DNA from: Clostridia bacterium
Lineage (GTDB): Bacteria > Bacillota > Clostridia > Christensenellales > Aristaeellaceae
Assembly (NCBI GenBank): GCA_017469605.1
Contig: JAFUGB010000323.1
Span: 1-12,538 of the forward strand
DNA length: 12,538 nucleotides
Direction of reading: 5' to 3'
Both the position numbers and the translations under genes were made by a program. The notes beneath the pieces are model-generated. The model worked only from the letters and a program-made list of their open reading frames with translations. It did not search any database and was not told the DNA's origin. Positions 1-6,815 of this stretch are shown piece by piece (position 1 is the first letter of the stretch; each line of letters begins with the position of its first letter).

Positions 1-262
1 AATAAGTAAACTTATTTTTCGGCTGGCCAACGGGTTTTCTTTTGCCCGGAAGCTCTCTTTGCTACATTCAAGTTACAGGCGCAAATTGTTTGTTGTTTCT
101 TTTAAGCCGGTTCGCCCGGTGGGATGCAAGGGATGAAATCCCTTGCCGCAGGATCTTAAGGGCCGCGCAGGCCCTTATCGTTCCCCCACCAATTTCTGTT
201 TGTACAGTTTTTATCTGGGATCAGTATAAAAAGTTTTTCTGCTATTTGCGGCCATAAAGAAT
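1..262. other. Intergenic region without a convincing gene
   Basis: No reading frame here has a good ribosome binding site together with recognisable protein content. The base composition is more AT-rich and T-rich than the neighbouring genes, as expected of intergenic DNA. Besides the palindromic element at 118-190, the first 16 bases form an AT-only inverted repeat (AATAAG / CTTATT) followed by a run of T. That could be the tail of a terminator belonging to sequence left of the window, but with no GC pairs it is weak. Confidence 0.5.
118..190. repeat. Nested palindromic element (two perfect hairpins inside a closing stem)
   Basis: Two perfect inverted repeats lie side by side: 126-134 with 138-146 (9 bp, 3-nt loop GAA) and 157-164 with 170-177 (8 bp, 5-nt loop). 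GGTGGG at 118-123 can pair with CCCACC at 185-190, so the whole stretch can fold as a three-way junction on either strand. CCGG at 107-110 can also pair with CCGG at 116-119, which competes with the closing stem. I do not recognise a named RNA family. It could be a dispersed palindromic intergenic repeat, a structured RNA, or the remnant of a mobile element. The pairing is seen directly; any function is unknown. Confidence 0.55.
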
Positions 263-295
263 GGCAGCGTGTCATTCCACGCTGCCGCTTTTTAT
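257..295. terminator. Hairpin terminator, probably bidirectional, downstream of corA
   Basis: GGCAGCGTG at 263-271 pairs perfectly with CACGCTGCC at 278-286 across a 6-nt loop. The plus strand continues GCTTTTTAT and the minus strand continues ATTCTTTAT, so both directions have a U-rich tail, the plus one being better. The hairpin starts 12 nt after the corA stop codon, where the terminator of the permease-corA transcript is expected. Confidence 0.75.
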
Positions 296-298
296 AAA

Positions 299-1219
299 TC
301 ATAACCATTTTTTCTTTTTGAACCACCAGAGGCACGCCGCTACAATAGCGGTTGAAATCACAATCAACGCGGGATAGGAATAGCGCCATTCCAGCTCCGG
401 CATGTATTTAAAGTTCATTCCGTACCAGCCCGCGATCAGCGTCAGCGGCATGAAAATGGTGGTGATCACCGTGAGCACCGTCATGATTTTGTTTTGTCTC
501 ACATCCAGCTGCGTTTGCATCAAATCCCGAAGCTGGCCGCAATACTCCCGCATGCCGCTGACGGTATCCTGCAGGCGCGTGACGCGCTCGGTAAACAGGC
601 GGAAATAGCGCAGGTTCTCTTCCTTAAAAAAGCCGTTCTCGTTTTCCTCCAGCTCCTGTCCCAGATCAATGAGCTGCTCATAGTGCACCCGCAGGTCCAG
701 CAAATCGCCGCGGATATCGTTGAGCGCGGCGGGATAGGCCCGCACCCGCTGGTTCAGGATATCCTCTTCCAGGGCATTGAGCCGGGCTTCCATGCCCTCC
801 AGCAGGCGAAGATCCCTGCAGATCACAAATTCCAGGCAGTCATAAAGGAACCGCTCCAGGCTGGGCAGCCGCCATTTTTTTGTGCCGCTGAGCTTCCGCA
901 CGCAATCCGACGCCCGGCCGCTGCCGTCAATGAGCACCACGCCCTTCTCGTCCAGCGCAAAGGCCAATGCGGTCCGCGGGCCGGAAATATCCTCCCGATC
1001 AGGAATGGACAGGGTGCCTGTCAATGAATCCCAGTTCACCAGCGCCTGCGTTTCCCCAATGCTGGCTGTGTCCACCTCGATATCAATGCCCATGTCAAAG
1101 CTGTCCCGATGCTCGCTCCACTCCTCCCGCGTCATCACAGCCACATAAGGGACGCCGGCGCCGCGCAGGTCCCTGAGCTCACAGGGAATCAGGGTTTCCC
1201 GGATCAGATAGCAATCCAT
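299..1219 (-). CDS. corA: CorA-family divalent cation transporter
   Basis: The 306-residue product is a CorA-type membrane channel, a family that moves Mg2+ and also Co2+, Ni2+ or other divalent cations across the cytoplasmic membrane as a pentamer. The first ~240 residues are the soluble cytoplasmic part, with a long charged helical stretch (~130-240) typical of the CorA funnel stalk. Two membrane segments follow (~244-265 and ~283-299) with the diagnostic GMN filter motif at 267-269, followed by a YMPEL-like loop and a basic C-terminus ending KKKKWL. The length is normal. The start is supported by AAGGAG placed 5 nt upstream. It begins only 9 nt after the permease gene, and the permease stop codon TAA runs into its ribosome binding site, so the two are co-transcribed and likely share the riboswitch leader. 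Family membership is secure. The ion and direction of transport cannot be read from sequence; Mg2+ is the family default, while the leader hints at a link with Mn2+. Confidence 0.93.
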   Translation of the reverse strand: MDCYLIRETLIPCELRDLRGAGVPYVAVMTREEWSEHRDSFDMGIDIEVDTASIGETQALVNWDSLTGTLSIPDREDISGPRTALAFALDEKGVVLIDGSGRASDCVRKLSGTKKWRLPSLERFLYDCLEFVICRDLRLLEGMEARLNALEEDILNQRVRAYPAALNDIRGDLLDLRVHYEQLIDLGQELEENENGFFKEENLRYFRLFTERVTRLQDTVSGMREYCGQLRDLMQTQLDVRQNKIMTVLTVITTIFMPLTLIAGWYGMNFKYMPELEWRYSYPALIVISTAIVAACLWWFKKKKWL

Positions 1220-1228
1220 ACTTTCTCC

Positions 1229-2503
1229 TTACGCCCACACCAGCCAGACCACCAGCGCGCCGGTAACGGCCGCCACCAGCGTAAAGGGAATGCCGATGCG
1301 GATGAAGTCCTTTGTGCTCACCTTATAGCCTTCCTTTTGCAGGATGCCGATACCGGTGATATTGGCCGAGGCGCCGATGGGCGTGATATTGCCGCCCAGG
1401 GTGGCGCCGATCAGCAGGCCAAAATCAAACAGGTAGGGTTCGATGCCCAGCAGCGCCGAAATTCCCGTCACCACGGGCAGCATCGTTGCCACATAGGGAA
1501 TGTTGTCAATGAACGCGCTGAGCAGCACAGAAACGCCCACGATCATGACAAACATCAGCGCCACGGAGCCGCCGCCCGCTTTGACAAACAGCTGAGCAAT
1601 GGCATCGATCACGCCGGCCCCGGTCATGCCTTCGATTACCATGAACAGCCCGGCCAGCAGCAGCAGCGTTTTAAAATCAATGGCCTTCAGCGTGCTTACC
1701 GCTACGCTCCTGTCCTTCTGGCGCAGCACTTCATAGAGGATGCCCAGCAGCGCCAGGCCGCAGCAGATATAGCCATTGGTCAGTTCAGGCTTATTGGGGA
1801 ACTGCGATGCCGCAATCAGAAGCAATATTGTGCCCAGCATCAGCGCGGTGGGCACATAGTCCTGCACCTGGGTGGTCACTTCGCCGTTGACCCGGGCGTT
1901 TTCCTTGCGGAACAGCCACAGCAGCACCGGCACGGTCATCAGCGCGCCGGCCTCCACAGCGACGCATATGCCCAGCCGGCCACGGAACCAGAAAAAGTCA
2001 TTAAACCCCATCCCCGCGTAGTTGCCCAACAGGATGGAGGTGGTATCCCCCACCAGCGTGGCCGCGCCCTGCAGGTTGCTGGACACGGCAATGGCAATGA
2101 TCACGGGGATCGGATTCGTTTTGATCTTTTTTGCCACCGCCAGTCCCACGGGCGCCACCATCAGCACGGTGGCCACGTTATCCACAAAGGCCGAAATCAA
2201 TCCGCTGAACAGGCTCAGCGCCACAATGGCCCATTTCACATTGGGCGTGATCCTGAGCAGCCCCTCCGCCATACGGGCGGGCATTTTGCTCTGGATGAAC
2301 AATTCCACCGTGGCCATGGTGCCGCCCAGCATCATGAGCACATTCCAGTTAATGGCCCCCATCGCGTTTTTCACCGGCAGGATGCCCAGCGCCATGAACA
2401 AGGCGGCAGCCGCCAGGGCAATGATCCACCGGTGATCGGACAGGATCAGCAGCAGCACATACATAATTGCAAACAGGATCAGGGCCAGCGTCATTTGACT
2501 CAT
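1229..2503 (-). CDS. COG1055 permease (ArsB/NhaD-like, ion transporter superfamily)
   Basis: This 424-residue integral membrane protein has about 10-12 hydrophobic segments. It shows the two-fold pseudo-repeat of the ion transporter superfamily: FVDNVATV (Asp108-Asn109) and FIDNIPYVAT (Asp333-Asn334), each followed by a re-entrant-type loop. The loops are SNLQGAATLVGD near 142-153 and GATLGGNITPIGASAN near 366-381. These match the COG1055 group, which includes arsenite permease ArsB, the Na+/H+ antiporter NhaD and the OCA2/P protein. The start was set at 2503 because GGAGG lies 8 nt upstream. A longer in-frame reading to 2554 would place codons inside the terminator hairpin and is rejected. 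It is the first gene of a two-gene unit with corA and is preceded by a candidate Mn2+ riboswitch. No arsR or arsenate reductase gene is adjacent, so an arsenic role has no contextual support. I infer transport of, or coupling to, a divalent cation; the substrate is unproven. Confidence 0.88.
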   Translation of the reverse strand: MSQMTLALILFAIMYVLLLILSDHRWIIALAAAALFMALGILPVKNAMGAINWNVLMMLGGTMATVELFIQSKMPARMAEGLLRITPNVKWAIVALSLFSGLISAFVDNVATVLMVAPVGLAVAKKIKTNPIPVIIAIAVSSNLQGAATLVGDTTSILLGNYAGMGFNDFFWFRGRLGICVAVEAGALMTVPVLLWLFRKENARVNGEVTTQVQDYVPTALMLGTILLLIAASQFPNKPELTNGYICCGLALLGILYEVLRQKDRSVAVSTLKAIDFKTLLLLAGLFMVIEGMTGAGVIDAIAQLFVKAGGGSVALMFVMIVGVSVLLSAFIDNIPYVATMLPVVTGISALLGIEPYLFDFGLLIGATLGGNITPIGASANITGIGILQKEGYKVSTKDFIRIGIPFTLVAAVTGALVVWLVWA

Positions 2504-2511
2504 CGCAAACG

Positions 2512-2516
2512 CCTCC
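2512..2516 (-). promoter_or_regulatory. Ribosome binding site of the permease (decides the start)
   Basis: GGAGG on the minus strand lies 8 nt before ATG at 2503. It directly follows the T-tract of the leader terminator, so the ribosome binding site is transcribed only when the terminator is bypassed. Confidence 0.85.
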
Positions 2517-2543
2517 AAATAAAAAAATATGGCCGTTGCCATA
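2517..2543 (-). terminator. Intrinsic terminator at the end of the riboswitch leader
   Basis: On the minus strand TATGGC (2543-2538) pairs with GCCATA (2533-2528) across the loop AACG, followed by seven T and then ATTT. It lies between the aptamer and the ribosome binding site, the usual expression platform of a transcription-controlling riboswitch. The 5' arm and loop, GGCAACG (2540-2534), are also perfectly complementary to CGUUGCC (2630-2624) in the aptamer stem P3, a possible alternative pairing. Confidence 0.8.
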
Positions 2544-2575
2544 CCCGCGTCCAAGAGAGCAGCACGGCAAACACA

Positions 2576-2663
2576 CCGTGAGTCTCACAATTTCACGCGC
2601 TGCCGGGATTGCTCCGTGCTGACGGCAACGCCCCGCGTTCCTGCGGCTGTTACTCCCTCAACG
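2576..2663 (-). ncRNA. Candidate yybP-ykoY (Mn2+) riboswitch aptamer
   Basis: The ~87-nt minus-strand leader carries the family's signatures in order: GAGGGAGUAAC right at the predicted 5' end (2659-2649), the CGUCA internal-loop sequence (in 2605-2625), and GUGAGAC before the P1 3' strand (2588-2582). The fold also fits. P1 is UGAG (2660-2657) with CUCA (2582-2579). P2 is CCGC (2646-2643) with GCGG (2636-2633). P3 is GCGUUGCC (2631-2624) with GGCAGCGC (2604-2597), 8 bp including one G-U pair, closing the conserved loop. Known members bind Mn2+ between the first and third stems and switch on efflux genes when manganese is high. This assignment was made by eye from remembered consensus, without a covariance model. 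Confidence 0.78.
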
Positions 2664-2669
2664 AAAAGG

Positions 2670-2698
2670 ATTATATCACAGATTCTTCCATTTGTGAA
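2670..2698 (-). promoter_or_regulatory. Sigma-A promoter of the riboswitch-permease-corA unit
   Basis: On the minus strand the -35 is TTCACA (2698-2693, 5 of 6 to consensus), then a 17-nt spacer, then TATAAT (2675-2670) with an upstream TG (extended -10). The predicted start near 2662 coincides with the first base of the riboswitch aptamer, which supports both calls. Confidence 0.85.
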
Positions 2699-2701
2699 CC
2701 T

Positions 2702-2741
2702 GAAAATGAAAAAGAAGGGAGAGAGCCGGCCAAGCTCTCCC
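2702..2741 (-). terminator. Terminator of the M16C peptidase gene
   Basis: On the minus strand GGGAGAG (2741-2735) pairs with CTCTCCC (2723-2717), with additional pairing possible in the GC-rich centre. The T-rich tail TTCTTTTTCATTTTC follows. It lies 20 nt after the stop codon and just before the promoter of the next minus-strand unit, so it isolates the two. Confidence 0.8.
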
Positions 2742-2760
2742 CCAGCCTGAAGCTATTTGG

Positions 2761-5700
2761 TTATTCCGCCTCGTTCAGCCGCATCAGGATCAGCGCCATA
2801 TCCCCCCGGGAAGCGTTTTCATTTTTGCTCTCGGGCAGGGTGGTGTCCATGTTCTCCACCTGGGCCAGCTGACACAGAATATTGCAGGAGCCGATCAGAT
2901 CGGTGCGGCTCATGACGGCAGCAGGATCGGAATCGGGGGCCAGCATGCCCACCGAGGCCAGCGCTTCAACGGCCTCCTCCTGGGAACCCGCGCCGCCCAG
3001 CAGCTGGTATACGGCCAGGGCCCATTCGCCCACCGTGGCATCCTCCGCCACACCAAAGGCATCCTCGGCCCTGGCTTCCATCAGGCCGTTTTCAAACACG
3101 AACCGGACAGCCTCGTAATAGGCGTCGCCCTGGGCAATATCGCTGAGCTCCACCTGGGAATTGTCCTTGGCGCCGAAGGGATTGAGGATCACGTCATACA
3201 GATCGGCGTTGGCATTGATGGCAGCGGCGCTGCCCGCGGTGGAATGCACGCCATGATCCCAGGCTTTCTGATACAGCGCGGCGGCGGCCTTCACCGATTC
3301 AGGGGTCACGGCCTTGAGCTGCTCCATATACGCCAGCACCTTTTCCTGGGGAATGCCGCTGACGGTGCTGCTGATGACGTCAACCGCGCCGGTCAATTCG
3401 CCGCTGCCCTTGGCCAGCTCGGCATAATTGCTCAGGATATAGCCGTCCAGCGTTTCCTGGTCCACATCCAGATTGGCGATCAGCTCGGGCAGGGACTGGT
3501 ATACATCGAAGGTTTCCTTCACTTTGGGGTCGCGATAGGTAATCAGGTACATGCCGCGGTTCTGGATTTCGCCGTTCCAGGGCGTATATACGCCGTTCTG
3601 GTCGCGCAGGATGGGGATCAGGTAGGTATCGGTTACCAGGCTACTGATGGCGTTCAGGCCCGCGTCGTAATCCTCCATGCCCAGCACGTCAAAGGAGGCG
3701 AATATGTTGTTGAACTGGATATTGGTATCCACAATAATGGCTTCGTTCCGGGCGGGCACAGGCAGATCGTACCGCGCGGCCTGGCGCTCGGTGTTGTCCA
3801 GCCCGGCCAGGAAGGCATCGGCCAGGGCGCGGTTCGCCCGGATGCTGTTTTCGTTGCCGGCAAAGGCCGAAATGGCGCCGAAGCTGTTGGCAAAGAAGCT
3901 TTGCACAGCCTCCAGCCGGGCCGTCGCCTCCTGGGGATTTTCAGCGATTTCGGCTTCCAGCCGCTCAATGAAAGCGTAATAATCCAGGTAATTCAGGTAG
4001 TTGTAATACTGCCACATGGGCGCGTCCACGGCAAAGCCGCGGAACATGGCCACATTATAGGGAGCGCCGTTTATACTGCTGCGCACAGAAGCCTTTTCGG
4101 CCTGTACCCTTTCCAGCAGCTTCTGCGCATCGGTGAACTGGGTATGGAACACCAGCTCCTCCATCAGGTCATAGCCTGCCGCCAGATCATCGTCCATGGC
4201 GGTCCATTGCAGGATCAGGTAAGGATGGTAATCCTTGGCAGTGCCGGATACGCTGACGCCGATGGTTTTGCCATACAGATAACGGGCCGAAAGCACATCC
4301 AGCTCTTCCTTGGTATGCGCGTCGGTATCCAGCTGGCCCAGCAGGCGGGTGAACAGGCGCATGTAATGGATATCCTCCTGGGGCAGCGCCTGGGCGTCCA
4401 GGTACAGCAAAGCGGTACCCACGCCATCCACGCCGGCCGTCACGTCGATACGGCGGATACCATCCTCGCCGGTCACGTCGTCCACATCGTATTTGCGGAT
4501 TTCCTCGGGCAGGCTTTCCACAGTAACAGCCTGCAGCTGGGCCACCAGCTCGGCGGCATCGCCGTCCTCGGGCTCGGCGTTGGAAGCGTCAATAATGGCC
4601 TGTTTTTCCTCTTTGGTCATATTGGCCTTGATTTCGGCCAACAGCTGGGCCAGCGCTTCATCATGGGCTTCCTTCTGGCCGGGCTCGGGATACGTGGTCA
4701 CCAGCGTCCAGGTTTCCTTATCCAGCAGCCAATCGGTGATGGCCTGCTGGTACAGGCCCTGCCGGTTCATCTCATCCAGCTGCTCCGCTGCCGCCAGCGA
4801 ATCCAGATAGTCATAGGGATTGCCGGTGGTGGCATAGCTGTAGGCCAGGCTTTGCAGGACGCCCCCCACCGGGTCGCCGGATTCGGGCGCCAGCTTGGTG
4901 CTCAACTGCAGGGTGGCCATGGCGCTGTCCACCATATCCTGGGGGAAGCCGGCCGCGGCAATCTCCCGCAGGGAAGCCATGATGGTATCCCGGAACAGCT
5001 CGCCGTCGTCCTCATTGACGTTGGAAGCAACGAACACGATGGCATCGTCGGGCGCGGCCACTTCACGGCCAAAGCCGAAGGAACCGGTGGGCAGGGCCTT
5101 TTTCAGGTTCTGCATCAGCAGGGATGAATCCTGATTCAGCAGGCTGAACAGGTTATCCATCACATGCTCCTGCTCCACATCGCCCTTCATGCCCGGGCAT
5201 ACGATATAATAGTAGATAGCGGACTGGTTTTCGGGATCGGTGCCCTCGGCCATGGGATAGCCCACCTTCAGCTGGACGGGCTCGGTAATGGGCGTATAGG
5301 CGGTATCCGCGTAATGGAACTCGGTCCTTTCATAGGGCGCAAACGCCTGGTCCAGCAACTCAAGGAAGGCGGTATAATCCTCAAACTGGCCATACAGGTA
5401 CACCATGCAGTTGGCGGGATGATAGAACTTTTCATGATAATCCTGGAGCTGCTCCCAGGTCATATCCGGGATGGCATCAGGATCCCCGCCCTGGTCCAGC
5501 GCAATGGCCGCGCCGGGAAAGGTAACGCGGTTGGCGTTATACAGCGCCTTGCGGTCCAGGGTGGTGGCGCCCAGCATTTCGGTATATACCGTGCCTTCGA
5601 TGGTCAGATCATCTTCCATATCGGCCATGCGATAGCGCCAGGCCTCAGTGCGGTAAATGCTCTCATCCTTCAGCACGCTGGGGTGCAGGCAGCTGTCGGT

Positions 5701-6627
5701 ATAGTAATCGGCATACTTGAGCAGCTGCGTCTCGCTCAGGGACGCGATGGGATAGCAGGTCATGGCGTCCGCTGTATAGGCGTTCATATAGGTGTTATAG
5801 GTCTGGTAGACCAGGTTCATCCACAAAGCGGTGGAAGGATATTTATCCGAGCCGCTCAGCGTGGCATGCTCAAACACATGGGGCAGGCCGGTATCATCCA
5901 GCGGACGGGTATTGAAGGTCAGCTGGAAGGCGCGGTTGGTATCCTCGTTGGCAACATAGGTCAGCTGCGCGCCGGTCTGCTGATGCTCAAAGAGCACCAC
6001 CTGGGCGTTGACCAGCGGGAACTCCCGGATCTCCTTGACCTCAAAGCCGTTCACCACGTCGCCCACCTGGGGAAGGGCAGCGCCCGCTTCGGCCTTTTCA
6101 GCCTCCTGAGGGCCCACGATGGTATCGATGATCACCTGCAGCTTCTGCTGCGCAGTGCTCAGATCCGCGGACAGGGTATCGATCTGCGCGTTCTTCTGCG
6201 CCGATTCGGCAGCCAGGGCGTCGATCTGCGCCTGGGCGGCGGTCGCCTGCTCGGTCAGCGCGGCGATCTCGGCGGCATTGGCCTCCACCCGGGTGTTCAG
6301 CGCGGCGATCTGGGCCGTTTTATCGGCCACGTCGGCCGTCAACGTTTGGATCTGCGCTTCCCTGTCGGCCACATCGGCTGTCAGCGTTTCGATCTGCGCT
6401 TCCTTCTTGGCCACATCGGCCGTCAGCGTTTCAATCTCGGTGGCCTTAACGGCGACCTCCTCGGTCAGCGCGTCCACATTTTTCTGGCTTTCCGCCACAG
6501 CATCCTGCATGGAGGCAAGATCGGCGTTCAGATCCTTTATTTTATTGCTGCTGCGCACGTTGGTCACACCGATCACCGCGGACGCCGCAAGCACCGCCAC
6601 GCATAGAATGGCAATCATTTTTTTCAT
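2761..6627 (-). CDS. Secreted M16C metallopeptidase (PreP/insulinase-like) with coiled coil and SLH-like C-terminus
   Basis: This 1288-residue zinc peptidase has three parts. Residues 1-~22 are a signal peptide or membrane anchor (MKKMIAILCVAVL...). Residues ~25-170 form a coiled coil of seven 14-residue repeats of the type TLTADVAxxEAQIE. Residues ~185-1150 are an M16C peptidase of the presequence-protease/Cym1 type. The inverted zinc motif HVFEH is intact (His250, Glu253, His254; DNA 5866-5880). The distal glutamate is in GTVYTEMLG (Glu350), spaced as in PreP, so it should be active. The last ~130 residues (1159-1288) resemble S-layer homology repeats (LSDI...YYEAVRFVFENGLM, then SRTD and SRGDMALILMRL), suggesting attachment to the cell-wall polymer. 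Family members cut unfolded peptides inside a closed chamber; here the site would be outside the membrane. The start at 6627 has GGGGGAG 6 nt upstream; a longer reading to 6654 has no such site. It is a single-gene unit with its own promoter and terminator. The substrate is unknown. Confidence 0.9.
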   Translation of the reverse strand: MKKMIAILCVAVLAASAVIGVTNVRSSNKIKDLNADLASMQDAVAESQKNVDALTEEVAVKATEIETLTADVAKKEAQIETLTADVADREAQIQTLTADVADKTAQIAALNTRVEANAAEIAALTEQATAAQAQIDALAAESAQKNAQIDTLSADLSTAQQKLQVIIDTIVGPQEAEKAEAGAALPQVGDVVNGFEVKEIREFPLVNAQVVLFEHQQTGAQLTYVANEDTNRAFQLTFNTRPLDDTGLPHVFEHATLSGSDKYPSTALWMNLVYQTYNTYMNAYTADAMTCYPIASLSETQLLKYADYYTDSCLHPSVLKDESIYRTEAWRYRMADMEDDLTIEGTVYTEMLGATTLDRKALYNANRVTFPGAAIALDQGGDPDAIPDMTWEQLQDYHEKFYHPANCMVYLYGQFEDYTAFLELLDQAFAPYERTEFHYADTAYTPITEPVQLKVGYPMAEGTDPENQSAIYYYIVCPGMKGDVEQEHVMDNLFSLLNQDSSLLMQNLKKALPTGSFGFGREVAAPDDAIVFVASNVNEDDGELFRDTIMASLREIAAAGFPQDMVDSAMATLQLSTKLAPESGDPVGGVLQSLAYSYATTGNPYDYLDSLAAAEQLDEMNRQGLYQQAITDWLLDKETWTLVTTYPEPGQKEAHDEALAQLLAEIKANMTKEEKQAIIDASNAEPEDGDAAELVAQLQAVTVESLPEEIRKYDVDDVTGEDGIRRIDVTAGVDGVGTALLYLDAQALPQEDIHYMRLFTRLLGQLDTDAHTKEELDVLSARYLYGKTIGVSVSGTAKDYHPYLILQWTAMDDDLAAGYDLMEELVFHTQFTDAQKLLERVQAEKASVRSSINGAPYNVAMFRGFAVDAPMWQYYNYLNYLDYYAFIERLEAEIAENPQEATARLEAVQSFFANSFGAISAFAGNENSIRANRALADAFLAGLDNTERQAARYDLPVPARNEAIIVDTNIQFNNIFASFDVLGMEDYDAGLNAISSLVTDTYLIPILRDQNGVYTPWNGEIQNRGMYLITYRDPKVKETFDVYQSLPELIANLDVDQETLDGYILSNYAELAKGSGELTGAVDVISSTVSGIPQEKVLAYMEQLKAVTPESVKAAAALYQKAWDHGVHSTAGSAAAINANADLYDVILNPFGAKDNSQVELSDIAQGDAYYEAVRFVFENGLMEARAEDAFGVAEDATVGEWALAVYQLLGGAGSQEEAVEALASVGMLAPDSDPAAVMSRTDLIGSCNILCQLAQVENMDTTLPESKNENASRGDMALILMRLNEAE
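6302..6469 (-). repeat. 42-bp imperfect tandem repeats in the M16C gene
   Basis: Units beginning at 6344, 6386 and 6428 (plus-strand numbering) are nearly identical 42-mers. They encode the 14-residue coiled-coil repeat, and more diverged copies flank them. The period is exactly two heptads, so copy-number changes keep both frame and coil register. Confidence 0.8.
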
Positions 6628-6664
6628 GCTGTTCTCCCCCCTTGTTTTCAGCAAAGTGTAATTT

Positions 6665-6670
6665 ATTATA
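6665..6670 (-). promoter_or_regulatory. -10 element of the M16C peptidase promoter
   Basis: TATAAT on the minus strand is preceded by TG at the extended -10 position (TGATATAAT). The sequence 17 nt further up (TTCCAT) is a poor -35, so the extended -10 probably carries the promoter. The predicted start is about 30 nt before ATG at 6627. Confidence 0.65.
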
Positions 6671-6709
6671 TCATCTTTTTTGAGTTTATGGAAGTGCCAT
6701 TCTGTTTTC

Positions 6710-6739
6710 TTGACATTTTCATTCCGCCGGGCATATAAT
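6710..6739 (+). promoter_or_regulatory. Sigma-A promoter of the DUF1284 gene
   Basis: A perfect -35 TTGACA (6710-6715), an 18-nt spacer and a perfect -10 TATAAT (6734-6739) lie in the divergent region between the M16C gene and the DUF1284 gene. The start would be near 6746, giving a leader of about 70 nt to ATG at 6816. Confidence 0.85.
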
Positions 6740-6815
6740 AATCAAAAAGTGTACATGCTATATGGAGATACATAATTGCGGAAAGGATGGCGTCTCCCGG
6801 CGCCGGAATCATTGT

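Noticed and set aside
1..20. AT-only inverted repeat with a T-run at the left edge as a terminator
   Set aside because: It has no GC pairs except one at the loop end, and the gene it would serve lies outside the window.
1229..2503. Arsenite efflux pump (arsB) as the specific name of the permease
   Set aside because: The COG1055 motifs are shared with NhaD and OCA2-type proteins, no arsR, arsC or arsA is adjacent, and the leader looks like a manganese sensor.
2504..2554. Longer N-terminus for the permease starting at 2554
   Set aside because: Those codons lie on the terminator hairpin and T-tract of the leader, while ATG at 2503 has an ideal GGAGG site and fits the family's start.
1109..6606. 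Very long plus-strand open frames opposite the permease and M16C genes (1109-2581, 3244-5127, 5164-6606)
   Set aside because: They are antisense to proteins with clear family motifs, have no ribosome binding site, and their translations are rich in His, Gln and Gly repeats typical of reverse frames of GC-rich genes.
6627..6654. Longer start for the M16C peptidase at 6654
   Set aside because: It would add a charged stretch before the signal peptide and lies at the predicted transcript start without a ribosome binding site; ATG at 6627 has GGGGGAG at proper spacing.
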